DNA of 64,000 nucleotides from Amorphophallus konjac (GCA_022559845.1 CM040127.1:30094708-30158707), one strand, 5' to 3'; numbered from the stretch's first letter, positions 9,456 through 21,297 are shown. Notes: a model not told the origin generated them from the sequence alone. Program-made: numbers and translations.

Positions 9456-11961
9456 TGTAACGACCCGAGAATCCGATTACCGGGAAGGCCCGATAACCCG
9501 AGACCCGCACCGCCACCCACGAGTCCGAAGACTCGGAAGGGTTAGAAGGATGGTGTGGAAATTACACAAGTATCACAAGTAATTGCAGAAATTAAACAGT
9601 TGAAATATTAAGCAGGAAATAAATTAACATTTTACATGGTCCACAATAGAAAATAACAACAATAGTAGTAGTCCACAACTAGTACAGAGACCAGAAAAGA
9701 AAGTACAGTTACACGGGGCATACCCCGGCTCTGACCTCTGGCACTACCTCTGGGCACCCGCATCACGCTGCACCCCAGACGCGCTCCCCTGGGGCGGCGC
9801 CTCACCTGAAACACGGTGAAAATACGCAGGGAATGAGTCTCGGAACAAGACTCAGTAGGGATCACTCGAACCCTACCTCGTAAAACGAGAAACCACTACA
9901 CTAACGGTAGGAGAGTACCTCGGAAAGGAAAGCCCTGTACTCTACCAAACAAAGGTCCTACGGCACGTAAATCGGCACACGTGTCACGGTGAGACAACCA
10001 AAGCTCAACGGTCGACCTGACAAAATCTGAAGGTCGGAAACACACGACTGACAGTCTATCACTCCGTACTCGACAGGAGTATCTCCCACTAGAAGCACAG
10101 CCGGTAGCGTCCCCTGACGTCTTACACCGCGCCGCAGGTGATCCGCCTGGCGTGGTAGCTCCTACCAAAGGCGCGAACACCGAACAAGTAAACTCACGAC
10201 AAGTGACTAGCTGGGGTCACGCCCGTTGACGTGCTTCCAACCGCCCCCAACCACGTGTGCACACACAGACCGCGCATCCCTGGTCTGGCCCTCTGACCGG
10301 TTTTCCCCTCAGCCGGACTCTGGCTGCAAGACGTGGGGCCCGACGGCAACCGGTCCACAAACCGCCTCTAAGGGTAAGCCCGTACACCACTCCCTGGTGC
10401 GACCGGTACCGCGTACTGGTAGGCTACGACTAGTGGAGGGTCACTAAAGGAGTAGACTCTCAAGTCAACGGAAAATAACGTCACAATCGCAGGTACGCGG
10501 AACGCTCCTTGTACCAACACCGACGCACGGCGACACAAGCCGAAATCACCACCTCCCGGGACCCCACGGCACCCTCACGTGTGGCCCCCACATGATGCCT
10601 ATCATCAATCAGACCACGGGTCAGCACAGGGATCGAGACTCGCTCATCCGGGACTCGAATCGGCAAGGGATGTGAGACGCGGTCACCGGAGGACCGCCTC
10701 CTGTGGTAGCGGTCTGCCCAGGACCGCAACCACACAGTCGCGGTCTTCCCGGGACCGCGACCATCCCAGCATGAAAATATGAATGCGGTCACCTCGTGAC
10801 CGCATTCACACTGTAGCGGTCTCCTGGAGACGGCGACTAGCGTGCAACGGTCAAAAATAACGGTCAGAACGCCTCGGGGCCCATGCTGGTCCCCACGGTG
10901 AATGCGGTCGTCCCCAGACCGCGACCAACAGTCGCGGTCTGTCGCGAGACCGCGTCCGCCCACCGACACTTTAAGGCCTAACGGTTTAAAATCTGATGAA
11001 AGCGGTCCCCGCCTGACCGCGACCAGTGAAAACGGTCACTGGTGGACCGCGATCACCTCGGAAAACCGAGAACGGCGAGAAACGGCCGAAAACACCATTC
11101 CACGCCCCAATCACCCCGGGGTGATGGGGAAACAAAGGGGGAACTCGTCCCCACGCCTTAGAGTACCGAATGATGCCCCCAAAACTCCAAATGGCGCGGT
11201 AAAACTCTAGATCGACGCTCAAACCCCCAAAGCATGCATTTCCCGTCCCGAGCTCAAACGAACCCCTCTCGGCTCCCCGCCGGCCTAGAAATCACAGGAA
11301 AGGAAAGCACGGAGATAGAAGATCGTCACCCTACCTCAATGGAGCGAATGCTCCGCCGGATCGTCCACGAATCGCGAAGAACGCTTTTAGAAACCCCGCC
11401 TCCCCACGCTTCCCACGCTTGTCGCACGCCCGCACGATCGTCTCGACGTCACCCACGTCCTTGTCGCATCGCACCGCCGCCGTCTGTAGCTGGAACGGAG
11501 GTCGCCGTGCTCGAACGGGAGAGAGGGAGAGAGAGAGGGCGGCCACGGTTGGGGAAGGAAGGAGGAAGAAGAAGAAGAAGAAAGAGAAAGGGAAAAGAAA
11601 AGAAAAAGAAATGGGAATATATAGAAAATCCATTTTTTCGGAAAAATACCGAAAAAATAGAAAAATACGTTTCCGAAATCATCGGAACGCACCGATCGCA
11701 ACGGTACCACTCGTGCCTAGGTGAACGGCCCGGTCCACTCGCAGCGAGCTTCCAAAGAAAAACCGAAACACACATCAGAAATCAGAAAACACACGCGGAT
11801 AAGTCGGGGAACGCCTCCCGGCCTCCGAAACAACTCCGGATCGCGCCGATCCGAATACGAAAGATGTTCAAAACGAAATTTCGGACACAACAGAGCCGGA
11901 CACTCCAAAAAACCAGATCTGGGACCCACAAGGAAGGATCCGAAAGGTCCGGGATATTACA
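9456..11961 (-). repeat. G1 5' LTR, complete, about 2.5 kb
   Basis: The plus strand reads TGTAACGACCCGAG at one end and GGGATATTACA at the other, giving TG...CA termini. It abuts the primer site on one side and G2 LTR sequence on the other. It contains an array of GC-rich 25-nt stem-loops (10679-11053) and a purine-rich stretch with GAAGAAG repeats near 11520-11620. Long open frames in this LTR recur in the other copy simply because the LTRs are duplicates. Confidence 0.92.
10679..11053. repeat. Array of 25-nt stem-loops in the G1 LTR
   Basis: At least eight units share a near-constant core GCGGTC...GACCGC around a loop of about 7 nt: 10706-10730, 10737-10761, 10782-10806, 10813-10837, 10901-10925, 10931-10955, 10999-11023 and 11029-11053, with a shorter one at 10679-10697. 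The outer three bases of the arms vary but often stay paired: GTC with GAC at 10737-10761, AAT with ATT at 10782-10806. The unit at 10782 is an 11-bp perfect stem around CTC. Function unknown. Confidence 0.8.
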
Positions 11962-12371
11962 CTGGGTCTATTCGTAGACTCACCCCGTTGAACATTTTCA
12001 GGAGAAGCGGTAGAAGGAAGCGAGGAGTGATCTCGCAGTGTTTGACCGCGGCTCGGATTTTACTACCAGTCTTTATCTTAGGTAGTTATGTTATGAGTTA
12101 TGTCTTATGTAAAAAAAAAAGTGTGTGAAATTTGGTTATGTAATAAAAGACGTGTGAAATTGTTATCGTTATTTCTATCTATGTGGATGTAGTCTTTTGA
12201 CTGTAAGCTGATGAATTGAGTATTTTCATTTCCGCTGCAATGATATCTAAGTGTTTATGTGTAATTCTCAATTGTATTTGTACCGCTTGGGTTGTTCCCA
12301 CTGTGACGTTTCGATCGAGATCCGACGTGAGTCTTTACGACTAGACCGGATTTACGAGTCGGGGTGTCACA
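11962..12371 (+). repeat. G2 5' LTR, 3'-terminal remnant
   Basis: The first ~75 bases (GGGTCTATTCGTAGACTC onward) are nearly identical to 24775-24845 in the 3' LTR. The fragment ends GGGGTGTCACA just before the primer site, giving the CA terminus. The upstream bulk of this LTR was displaced by the G1 insertion and is not in the window. Confidence 0.88.
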
Positions 12372-12376
12372 GAGAG

Positions 12377-12390
12377 TGGTATCAGAGCCC
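12377..12390 (+). other. Primer binding site of G2 (initiator tRNA-Met type)
   Basis: TGGTATCAGAGCCC lies five bases after the LTR end and matches the iMet primer-site consensus. Confidence 0.9.
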
Positions 12391-12499
12391 AAGATTGAGA
12401 ATTTACATTAATGGTCATCAGCTTAATCCACATTCTAAAAATCCTTAGTTGGTAGGGAGTTATGATGAAAACTTAACTGAATATTTATATTGTTAGACC

Positions 12500-13319
12500 A
12501 TGGCGGGAAGAGGTCGTCGTGCGGTTCAAAATGACGATGCTCAGGAGGAGCCGAGAGGACCCCCAGCTCTGCCCCCACCACCTTTGGTGGACTATGGGAT
12601 GTTCATGCAAGGCCTGGTTCAAGCTATGCAGACCCAGGCGCAAACGCAGGCGACACTTCAGGCGCCACTCCAGACTCAGGCAGCATCACCCCAGGAGCAT
12701 GCTTTAGGAGGGGTGACTATGATGGAAAGGTTTCGACGGATGTCACCACCCTCTTTTATGGGGGAGAGTCAGCCAATCATGGCTGAAAACTGGCTCCGTG
12801 AGATCGAAAAGATCTTCCGGGTCATCCGGTGTGCAGATGAAGACAAGACAAGCTTGGCGGCGTACATGCTACAGGAGACAGCAGACGTTTGGTGGGCGTC
12901 TGTGCTACGGAATCAACCAGACAGACTGGAGCATGAAATTAAATGGGAATAATTCACGGAGCTATTCACGGCAAAATATATACCAGAACATATTCAAGAC
13001 AAGCTGGAGCAAGACTTTCTGGCCCTAACTCAAGGGTCGAAGACCGTGCTCGAGTATGAAGCAAAGTTCGCAGAATTATCAAAATATGCACCACATATTG
13101 CTACAGATGAAAGGAGGAAGGTGAAGAAATTTGTGGCGGGTCTACGACCGTCGCTTCGGACCCGCCTAGTTGCACTAGATCTGGCTACTATGGAGGCGGC
13201 TCTTGGCACGGCATGTCGTCAAGAGAGCGATATGGAGTTATCAGGAGGAGAAGAGGACGTCAACAAAAAAGACCATCAGCACCATTTCACCGGAATGACA
13301 AGGGCAAGAAGGTGATGAG
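12500..13319 (+). pseudogene. G2 gag, 5' part, cut by the solo LTR
   Basis: The gag starts at ATG 12500 (MAGRGRRAVQNDDAQEE), has a glutamine-rich linker of repeated QTQA-type units and the conserved core ERFRRMSPPSF, ENWLREIEKIF and TADVWWASV. A TAA at 12950 replaces what is probably a CAA glutamine codon. The frame resumes in phase with LEYEAKFAELSKYAPHI and VKKFVAGLRPSLR. A frameshift near 13230-13260 precedes the insertion. At 13320 the sequence is interrupted; gag resumes at 17577 after the duplicated ATGAG. Confidence 0.85.
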
Positions 13320-13724
13320 TGTGAATGCGTTACGTGGTGGAAAGAGAGAGAGATGGGATTTCCCGCTCTCTTTAATAAAAAGAAAATAAAAATGAAAAAT
13401 GAAAACGCGCGCTATGGAGAATATAGAAAGATGGTGGACAGTATGACCTAAAGGCGAGACTGTAGTGAAGACATGGAGGATCTAGACTTACCGAACTTCC
13501 GGTACGTGGCAGAGATAGGGATCCGAAGACCCTCTCGCCCAAGCTGAACCCCTTCCCAGTAGGCGTGACCCACTGTTTCGAGAGCAGCTTTTTAGATACC
13601 GGGTGCGTGTTCTGGGACCCTACGTAGTAGAAGTTGGCACGAATGGTGAATGGGAGACACACAGTGTGCACACAGAAATTAGAACATCATATCACTCCTC
13701 ACAGGATTATAACCACGATATAAA

Positions 13725-14150
13725 CAAAAGCACACCACCGCAGGACATTGGTCTTTACGGGGTTTAGCAACGATATAAAAATATAAGCAGTAATGAATAT
13801 GGATATATATAGAAACCACCGCGAGACGTTGGTCTTTGCGGGATTTTTATGAAAATATAAAGAATAAATATAAGTATATACATAAACCACCGCGAGACAT
13901 TGGTCTTTGCGGGATTTTTACTGCAATATAAATATTAATAAACATAAATATGTACAGAAACCACCGCGAGACATTGGTCTTCGCGGGATTTTTATAGAAA
14001 TATGCATATTAATAAATATAAATATATAAAAGACCACTGCGAGGTATTACTCTCCGCGGGGTTTTTACTATAATATAAATATATGTAACGAGAAATAAAA
14101 ATGGGATTAAATGAACCGCCGCGAGATGTCACTCTCCGCGGGATTTTAAG
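13725..14150. repeat. Tandem array with CCGCGAGAC...GTCTTTGCGGG units
   Basis: Six copies spaced about 70-85 bp start near 13731, 13814, 13885, 13958, 14031 and 14114. Each holds a GC-rich imperfect hairpin (ACCACCGCGAGACATTGG then TCTTTGCGGG), separated by AT-rich spacers. It lies in the solo LTR. Confidence 0.75.
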
Positions 14151-14224
14151 ACAATGATAGGGGGATGCTGAAATTAAACAGTCAGGGGTTAGGATGTTAG
14201 AATGCAGAAGTTAAATTACTGAAA

Positions 14225-14730
14225 TGAAAATGGTCGCGGGAGGTGACCCACCGCACCAGTTAGAGTTAGAAGTTAAGGTACAGAAATTAAATGACAGAAA
14301 GAAAACGGTAGCGAGAGGTAACCCACCACTACTAGTTAGGAGTTAGGGGTTATTGTACAGAAAGTAAATGCAGAAATAAAACGGCAGCGGGAGGTGACCC
14401 ACCACTATCAGTCAGAAGTTAGATGTACAGAAAATAAAGTGCAGAATTAAAACGGTAGCGGGAGGAAACCCACCGCTACCACTTAAGAGTTAGGGGTTAG
14501 ATGTACAAAAAATAAAATGCAAAAATTAAAATGGTAGCGGGAGGTGACCCACCGCTACCAGTTAAAAGTTAGAGGTTAAATGTACAGAAATACAATGTTA
14601 AGGGGTTAATGTACAGAAAATAAAATGTTAGGAGTTAAATAGGGGAGGGGAACCGCCGCGGGGAATGATCCTCCGCGTGGGTGAGGACAAGAACACAAGA
14701 GCAACCACTGCGGGAAACGACTCTCCGCGG
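14225..14730. repeat. Tandem array with GGTAGCGGG...CCGCTACC stem-loops
   Basis: Five copies at about 75-bp spacing (near 14228, 14304, 14380, 14451 and 14530). The best form has a perfect 8-bp stem, GGTAGCGG paired with CCGCTACC. Spacers read GTTAGAGTTAG...TGTACAGAAA. Two related GC hairpins follow near 14651 and 14703. Confidence 0.75.
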
Positions 14731-15611
14731 GTGTTATTAACACAAAGAAAGTTAAAATGAAGCGCGCGTTTTCATATTATGATCGCCAGGGGCTAGGGGG
14801 CCCCGAATTAAGAGATCGCTTCGCCTCAGAGAGGGGATAACGTGGACTCCTTCTTCCTCTTCTTTCGACAGGCCGAAGAAGAGGGCCTTTTAACTAGTTA
14901 CCCCTACACAATGAACAAACAAAGAAAAACAACTAAATGAGAACGATGATGGTGTAATACCAATTCTTTAGAAAATGATACTGAAAATAACATAAACGAG
15001 CACACACCTTGTTGGTGGTGTTTAAAACCCCTTTTAGAACTAAAGGGTGGGGAATGATATGATGGAATGCACAACGAAATATTCTCAATGAGAGGATAGT
15101 ATTACAAACAGAATGGTGAGTGATGCATGCAAAAGAACTAACAAATCGAACATAATATAAAAGGAGAGAAAAGATTATTGGTAGGTGCCGATGACGGGCT
15201 TTGGAAGAAGCATCAGTAACACGAGCACAGCACAACCGAGGGCCTTCAAAACGGACTTCATAAACTGCTTAAATGGGGAACACAAACACACATGTATGAT
15301 AGATATATATAGTTATATATGTATATACGTGATGGGAAAAGATATAGAGTTAGATATAAGAAAGTATAATGAAAAGAAATATATAACTATACATATATAT
15401 GTGATGAGGAGGTTATTTATGGTTAAAAATATACATATATATCTAGATATATAAATAGAAGAAAGAAGGAGAGAAAAGGACTCTCCTTTCTTTTGCTTTT
15501 TTAGCCTTTTTATTTTTTTTAATTTAAAAGAAAGAAAATATAAGACTAATAGAAGATAAAATACCAAACTATAAAAGGTAGAATAATATATATATATAAT
15601 ATATATATTTA

Positions 15612-16190
15612 TACGTGGGAGAGAGAGAGAAGTGGGAAGAACGAGAGAGGAAGAGGGAGGGAGAGGAGAGATGCGAAAGAAAGAGAGAGAGAGGGAGTAA
15701 GAGAGAGGGAGAGAGTGAAAGAAGAAAAGAGAGGGATAAAAATAAAAATAAAAGAAGGAGAGAGATCGGGTGAGGGGGAGAGAGAGAAAGAGAACTGGAG
15801 AGAGAAAAAAATAAAATAATAATAAAAGAGAGAGAGAAAGAGAACGCGGGGGAGGTCGAGAGAGATAGAGAGAGAGAAAGAGAGATTGAGAGAGAGACGA
15901 AGGGGAGATTGAGAGAAAGAGAGACCGAGGGAGAGAGACGAAGGGGAGAGAGAGAAAGAGAGACCGAGGGAGAGAGACGAAAGGGGAAAGAGAGAGACGG
16001 AGGGAGGGAGAGAGAGAGACACGAGAGGGGGAGAGAGGGAACGAGAGGAGAGAGGGAGACGCGAGAGGGGGAGAGAGGGAATGAGAGGAGAGAGAGAGAT
16101 TGAGAGAGACAGAGAGGGGGAGAGAGAAAGAGATACCGAGGGGGGAGAAAGAGAGAGAGAAAACGGAGAGAGAGGGGGCGTCCGCGACGG
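15612..16190. repeat. GA-rich low-complexity block in the solo LTR
   Basis: Nearly 600 bp of GAGAGA-type purine sequence with interspersed GGGAGAGAGACGAAGG-like units. Long serine/leucine-rich frames on the minus strand and Arg/Glu-rich frames on the plus strand come from this composition and are not genes. The next 850 bp (16190-17040) is GC-rich with GGCGG and GGTGG motifs, then 17200-17460 is AT-rich with TA microsatellites. Confidence 0.85.
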
Positions 16191-17576
16191 GAGGATGGCT
16201 CGTGGAGGGCGGACGACGGCGGGCTGGCTGGCGGTGACAGGCGTTCACGGACGGCGGTGACGGACAAGGTGGCGTGGGAGCTTCACGACGGCTTCGTCGA
16301 TGGCCGAGATGGCATCAGGCGGTGGTCGCGTCCGGTGTAGGGGCGGAGGTGGAGATGGACGTGGTGCCGGGGGTCGGTGCAGACGAGCTCGATGGTGACG
16401 GGGGGCGTCCGACGGTGGTCCCGTCTGGTGCAGGGGCGGAGGTAGAGATGGCGAACGACGGCGGCAACGGCGGGCGGCGGAGTGGCGGGCGGCGTCGCGG
16501 CGGTGCAGGTGGGGCGTTGGCGGGGCTTACGGGCGACGTGCATGCGCAGGGGGGTCTCGCGGGGGTGAGGGCTCGCGGGTGTTCGCAGCGGGTGGTGTCC
16601 GGGGGTGGCCGAAGGTGGCTTCCGCGACTGGAGTGAGGGCTCGCGGGTGTTCAGTGGGGAGATGGAGGGGGGTGGCAGTGGCGATGGTGGTGCATGCGCA
16701 GGGGGAGGACGGCAGCGTGGGGTGGGTTGCATGTGGGCTAAGTGGAGGTGGGGACGTGGAGGAGGGTGGCGGACGTGGGAAGACAACGGCGACTGGGAGG
16801 TGGAGAGGGACGTGGGCATCGGCGGATGGTGGCCGGAGGTGGCGTGGGAACGGGAAAGCGAGATATGGGAGGAGGTTGCGATGATGAGGAGGTTGGGAGA
16901 GTGGAATGCGTCCCCGGTGGGGGCGAGAGTCACGGTGGCTGGGGCTTGCGAAGTGGAGGTTGGACGTGGGAATGAGGAGCTCCGAATGTGGAAGTGAGAT
17001 TGCAACTGGAGAAGTGTCATAGGGAGAATGAGAGAGTGGAGTTTTTTTGGTTGAGTGCTACCGTAGGAGTGGGGTGAGAGCAATGAGAGGGGTGTGTGTG
17101 TCTGTGTGTGCCGTGGGGAAGAGGGGTGTGTGTAGTGAGGTGAGAGGGAAAGAAAGAGAAAGAGAGGGTGAGGGAGAGTGTGTGCGTGTGGGTGAGATAG
17201 TAACGATAATAAATATATTATTTTGTTTTATTTTGTTACATTTTATTTTTTTTATTTTTTTATTTTTGTTTGTTTGTTTTATTTATATTATTATGTATAT
17301 ATTTTTATTTTATTTATATATATAATAAGCACTTAACATATATATATATATATATATATTTATATGAAGATAAAATTATTAAAGGAAACTAATAGAATTA
17401 TATATATACATACATATGCATTATATATATATATTAATTTCTCTCTCTCTCAAATAAATATAATCTAACCAAAATTACGGAAATCGCTCAAATAAGAAGA
17501 AAGCGTAAGCCACTTTGGAGCATCACGGTATAATATGAAAATTTCTCACGATAACGTCAGAAATAGCGTGTCTACA

Positions 17577-18596
17577 ATGAGCAATCCGTCACGACCGTTC
17601 GTGGCAAGGAAGACCACACCACTAATTTGGGACAGCAACAAACCAGAATGCAAGTAATGTGGCAAGCGTCGTGACGGGAAAGTATGCTGGATCGCCACCG
17701 GCACATGTCTCCGTTGTGGTGAGAAGGGCCACATGATTCGAGATTGTCCGAAGATGATGCAACCTATTGCGGCTCAGCTAGTAGCAGCAACAACAGCTCC
17801 AGTGGCAGCCAGACCAGCAATAGTAGCAGCCAGACCGGGAGCAGCGAGACCCGCAGGGAGACCCCGAGCGCCAGCTCGGGTATTTGCACTTGCGAGAGAG
17901 GATGCCGAGCAGGCGGAGGACCTCACAGAAGGTACTATTTCTATCAATGGTATTCATGCTAGAGTATTGTTTGACACCGGTGCCACACATACTTTCATCT
18001 CTGAGAAGTTTGCTAGTCAATTGTATGAAGAATTAGGAATTGAATCAGTAGAACTAGACGTGAACCTGTTGGTACACACACCTGCAGGAGCAGTGTCTAC
18101 CAAGAGGCACATCCCCTCACTATCAGTTAATATAGAAGGAAGAACTCTGCCTGGTTGTTTTTGTTGTTTACCTATGCAAGATTTTGATGCTATCCTAGGA
18201 CTGGATTGGTTAGAAGAGCATTACGCTCTGATAGATTGTCGAAGGAAGAGGGTAATTTTTTGCATCCCTAAGGAGAAAGAGTTTTCTCATCCCTTACTGA
18301 AGCATATGGCTAGGAAGAAGTTAGTAGTTTCAGCAATGAAGACTGTGCGAATGTTAAGAAAGGGCTATGATGCATTCTTGGCAAGCGTAGTCACAAAGTC
18401 TGATGCTGACCAAACACTGACCGTAGCAGAGATCGAGGTTGTTCGGGAATTCCTTGATGTGTTTCCAGAGGATTTGCCCGGGTTACCACCTACAAGGGAG
18501 TTAGAGTTTACCATTGACATGTTACCTGGCACATCACATGTCTCTAAGGCACCCTACAGAATGGCCCCAGTAGAATTGACAGAGTTGAAAAAGTAA
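17577..18596 (+). pseudogene. G2 gag zinc knuckle, protease and start of RT
   Basis: After the duplicated ATGAG, gag continues with a CCHC zinc knuckle, CLRCGEKGHMIRDC, which binds element RNA. Protease follows with ARVLFDTGATHTFISEKF, where the DTG active site is intact, and ILGLDWLEEHYALIDC. The connection to RT (FPEDLPGLPPTRELEF, APYRMAPVELTELKK) is conserved. A stop TAA at 18594-18596 interrupts it where related elements usually have glutamine (CAA). A separate in-frame stop replaces a residue next to the knuckle (near 17655). Confidence 0.85.
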
Positions 18597-19770
18597 CTTC
18601 AAGACTTGTTAGACAAGGGGTTTATCCGTCCAAGTGTGTCATCATGGGGAGCTCCAGTTCTATTTATGAAGAAGAAGGATGGTTCTCTTAGGTTATGCGT
18701 TGACTATCACAAACTTAATGAGGTGACCATTAAAAATAAATATCCTTTACCCCGCATTGATGACCTGTTTGACCAGTTGCAAGGAGCCACAATGTTCTCA
18801 AAGATTGATCTGCGTTCGGGATACCATCAATTGAGGATAAAGAAAGAAGACACATCCAAGACAGCATTCCGAACGAGATATAGTCATTATGAATTCTTTG
18901 TGTTACCTTTTGGTCTAACAAATGTCCCAGCAGCTTTTATGGACTTGATGAATCGGGTGTTTAGACCTTATCTTGACACCTTTGTGGTAGTCTTCATTGA
19001 TGATGTGCTGATATATTCTCCAGATGAAGCTTCACACCGAGAACACTTGAGAATCGTCCTCGAGACCCTAAGAGCGCATAAGCTGTATGCTAAGTTCAGC
19101 AAATGTGACTTTTAGCTGAAGGATGTCCATTTTCTCAGACATGTAATCTCAGGCAATGGTGTTGATGTTGACCCCGCAAAGGTGCAGGCAGTATTGGAAT
19201 GGGAGGCTCCTAAATCTCCAACAGAGATTCGAAGTTTCTTAGGGTTAGCTGGTTACTATCGTCGCTTTATTGAGGGATTTGCATCTCTAGCGGCGCCACT
19301 AACCAAGTTGACCCGAAAGGGAGTCAGATATATATGGTCTTAGAGCTGTGAGAAGAGTTTCCAAGAGCTGAAGGCTAGGCTGACATCGGCACCAATTCTT
19401 GTTTTACCTAACAATGAGGATGATTTTGCTATCTATTCTGATACATCGAAGGTTGGGCTAGGCAGTGTATTGATGCAAAATGGAAGGGTGGTCACTTATG
19501 CTTCTCGCCAACTAAAGGAGCATGAGCGAAATTACCCGACTCGTGATTTGGAATTGGTTACAGTGGTTCATGCATTGAAGATCTGGCGTCATTATCTTTA
19601 CGGCGTCAAGTTCGAAGTGTTCACTGACCACAAGAGTCTGAAGTACCTATTCTCTCAAAAGGAGTTGAATCTAAAGCAAAGAAGATGGGTCGAATTCTTG
19701 AAAGATTATGACTTCGAATTGCGATACAATCCAGGAAAGGCAAATGTAGTAGCCGATGCTCTCAGCAGGA
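18597..19770 (+). pseudogene. G2 reverse transcriptase and RNase H
   Basis: The frame continues in phase after the 18594 stop. RT motifs are [43 protein letters not shown] and the catalytic box [12 protein letters not shown], which is intact. RNase H follows with [10 protein letters not shown] and [11 protein letters not shown] and ends near [13 protein letters not shown] stops fall at 19113-19115, where FWL is expected (TGG to TAG), and at 19341-19343. No frameshift is evident here, so the lesions are substitutions only. Confidence 0.88.
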
Positions 19771-21297
19771 AAAGAGTTATGATGCAGCAAGATTGGAAGA
19801 TGATCGAAGATGCAGCGCAACTTATGGCTGTGATCGAGCCTCAACTGTGTCAGGCATTTGTGTCTCAACTGACCATTAGGTCAACATTGCTTGACAAGAT
19901 AATAGAGGTGCAAAAAGATGATCCCCAGCTGTAAAGATTGATCGGGAAGACTGACTTTGCTCGTGATGAAGATGGAGTAATTCGGTTTCAGCACCGGATC
20001 TGTGTACCTGATATAGCCGATTTGAGAAGGCAGATTCTGGAGGAAGCACACCGATCAATGTTCTCTATTCATCCAGGAGATGGTAAATGTACCAAGACTT
20101 GAAACGGTCTTTCTGGTGACAGGGAATGAAGAAGGACGTAGTTGACTTTGTGGCTAGATGCTTGATTTGTTAGCAGGTAAAAGTAGAACACCAAAGGCCA
20201 TCCGGGCTAATGCAGAAAATGGAAATTCCTCAGTGGAAATGGGAAGCAATCACTATGGACTTTGTGACCGGGTTACCCAGATCAGTAAAAGACAATGACT
20301 CTATATGGGTGATCGTGGACCGATTTTCAAAGTCTGCATATTTTCTTCCTATGAAGGTAAAGCAATCGGTGGAAAGCTTGACAAGACTATATGTTGATAA
20401 TATTGTCAGACTTCACGGGATTCCAAAGTCTATCATCTCCGCATGGATCCCCGGTTCACATCCAGACTGTGGCAAGGGTTGCATGAATCTTTTGGTTCGC
20501 GGCTCAGGCTCAGTTCGGCTTTTCACCCGCAAACTGACGGTCAGTCTGAAAGGACGATTCAGACACTTGAGGACATGCTTAGGGCTTGTGTTCTGGATTG
20601 GAAGGGCGATTGGGAGCGACATCTACCTCTCGTGGAATTTTCTTATAATAATAGCTTCCACGCAACCATAGGCATGGCTCCGTTCGAGGCACTGTATGGA
20701 AGACCGTGTAGATCTCCGTTGTGTTGGGAAGAAACAGGAGACATGCAATATGTGGGTCCAGAAGTTGTCCAAGAAACTACTGAGAAGATCAGGTTGATCA
20801 GGCAACGATTGATGACATCATAAGACAGACAGAAGAGCTATGCTGATAACCGAAGGAATGAGCTGTCATTCGAAATTGGTGATCACGTCTTCCTCAAGGT
20901 ATCTTCGTCAAAGGGAATCGTTCGGTTCGGCAAGCGTGGAAAATTAAATCCCCGATTCGTCGGACCATTCGAAATTCTGGAGAGATTGGGAAATGTGGCA
21001 TATCGGTTGGCTTTACCTCCGTCTCTGGAAGGAGTACATCCGGTGTTCCACGTGTCCATGCTGAGGAGGTACGTGCATGATCCGGCGCACGTGATCAATA
21101 CTGAGCAGATGCAGTTCCAGCAGAACCTATCCTACGAGGAACAACCTGTTCGAATTCTTGACCGTAAAGAGCAAGTACTGAGGACTAAAGTCATGCCATT
21201 GGTGAAAGTACTATGGAGGAACTTCTCGCATGAGGAGGCCACGTGGGAACGAGAAGAAGCGATGAAGAAAGAGTACCATCATCTGTTCGGTACGTGA
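19771..21297 (+). pseudogene. G2 integrase and chromodomain-like tail
   Basis: The zinc module (HRSMFSIHPG, CLIC) is followed by the core TMDFVTGLPRS and TDGQSERTIQTLEDM. A TAA at 19932, a one-base loss near 20085, TGA at 20117 (tryptophan expected), TAG at 20171 (glutamine expected), a second frameshift near 20440 that removes the expected SDRDPRF reading, and TAA at 20821 all break it. The tail is clean: GKRGKLNPRFVGPFEIL, FHVSMLRRYV and the chromodomain-like VKVLWRNFSHEEATWE, ending at 21297 about 30 bp before the polypurine tract. Confidence 0.88.

Larger units (their letters stand above)
4053..11961 (-). mobile_element. Ty3/gypsy chromovirus 'G1', inserted in the 5' LTR of G2
   Basis: A minus-strand LTR retrotransposon with a full 5' LTR (9456-11961), an iMet-type primer site (9436-9453), gag, protease, reverse transcriptase, RNase H, integrase and a chromodomain-like tail all in one broken frame, a polypurine tract (5132-5146) and a 3' LTR (5131 leftwards) that the hAT element interrupts at 4052. 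The rest of that LTR lies left of the window. Domain order PR-RT-RH-INT is that of Ty3/gypsy, and the tail fits the Tekay/Del branch (inference). It is inserted in the 5' LTR of G2: sequence from 11962 matches the G2 3' LTR from about 24774. Multiple stops, a mutated RT site and a lost zinc knuckle make it non-functional. Confidence 0.9.
13320..17576 (-). mobile_element. Solo LTR (4.26 kb) of a large Tat/Ogre-like element
   Basis: The insert is bounded by ATGAG at 13315-13319 and again at 17577-17581, an exact 5-bp target duplication. It starts TGTGAATGCG and ends GCGTGTCTACA. The same end motif closes the LTR of the element at 30953-40891, and a shared block near 15005 (ACACCTTGT...AACCCC) recurs at 31299, which links the families. 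No internal duplication or pol sequence is present, so it is best read as a solo LTR left by recombination between two LTRs. Orientation on the minus strand follows the related element. It carries two stem-loop arrays, a GA-rich block and a GC-rich block. Confidence 0.75.

Noticed and set aside
15313..16267. Long minus-strand Ser/Leu-rich frames
   Set aside because: They translate GA microsatellite-like DNA inside a solo LTR; no domain and no composition typical of genes.
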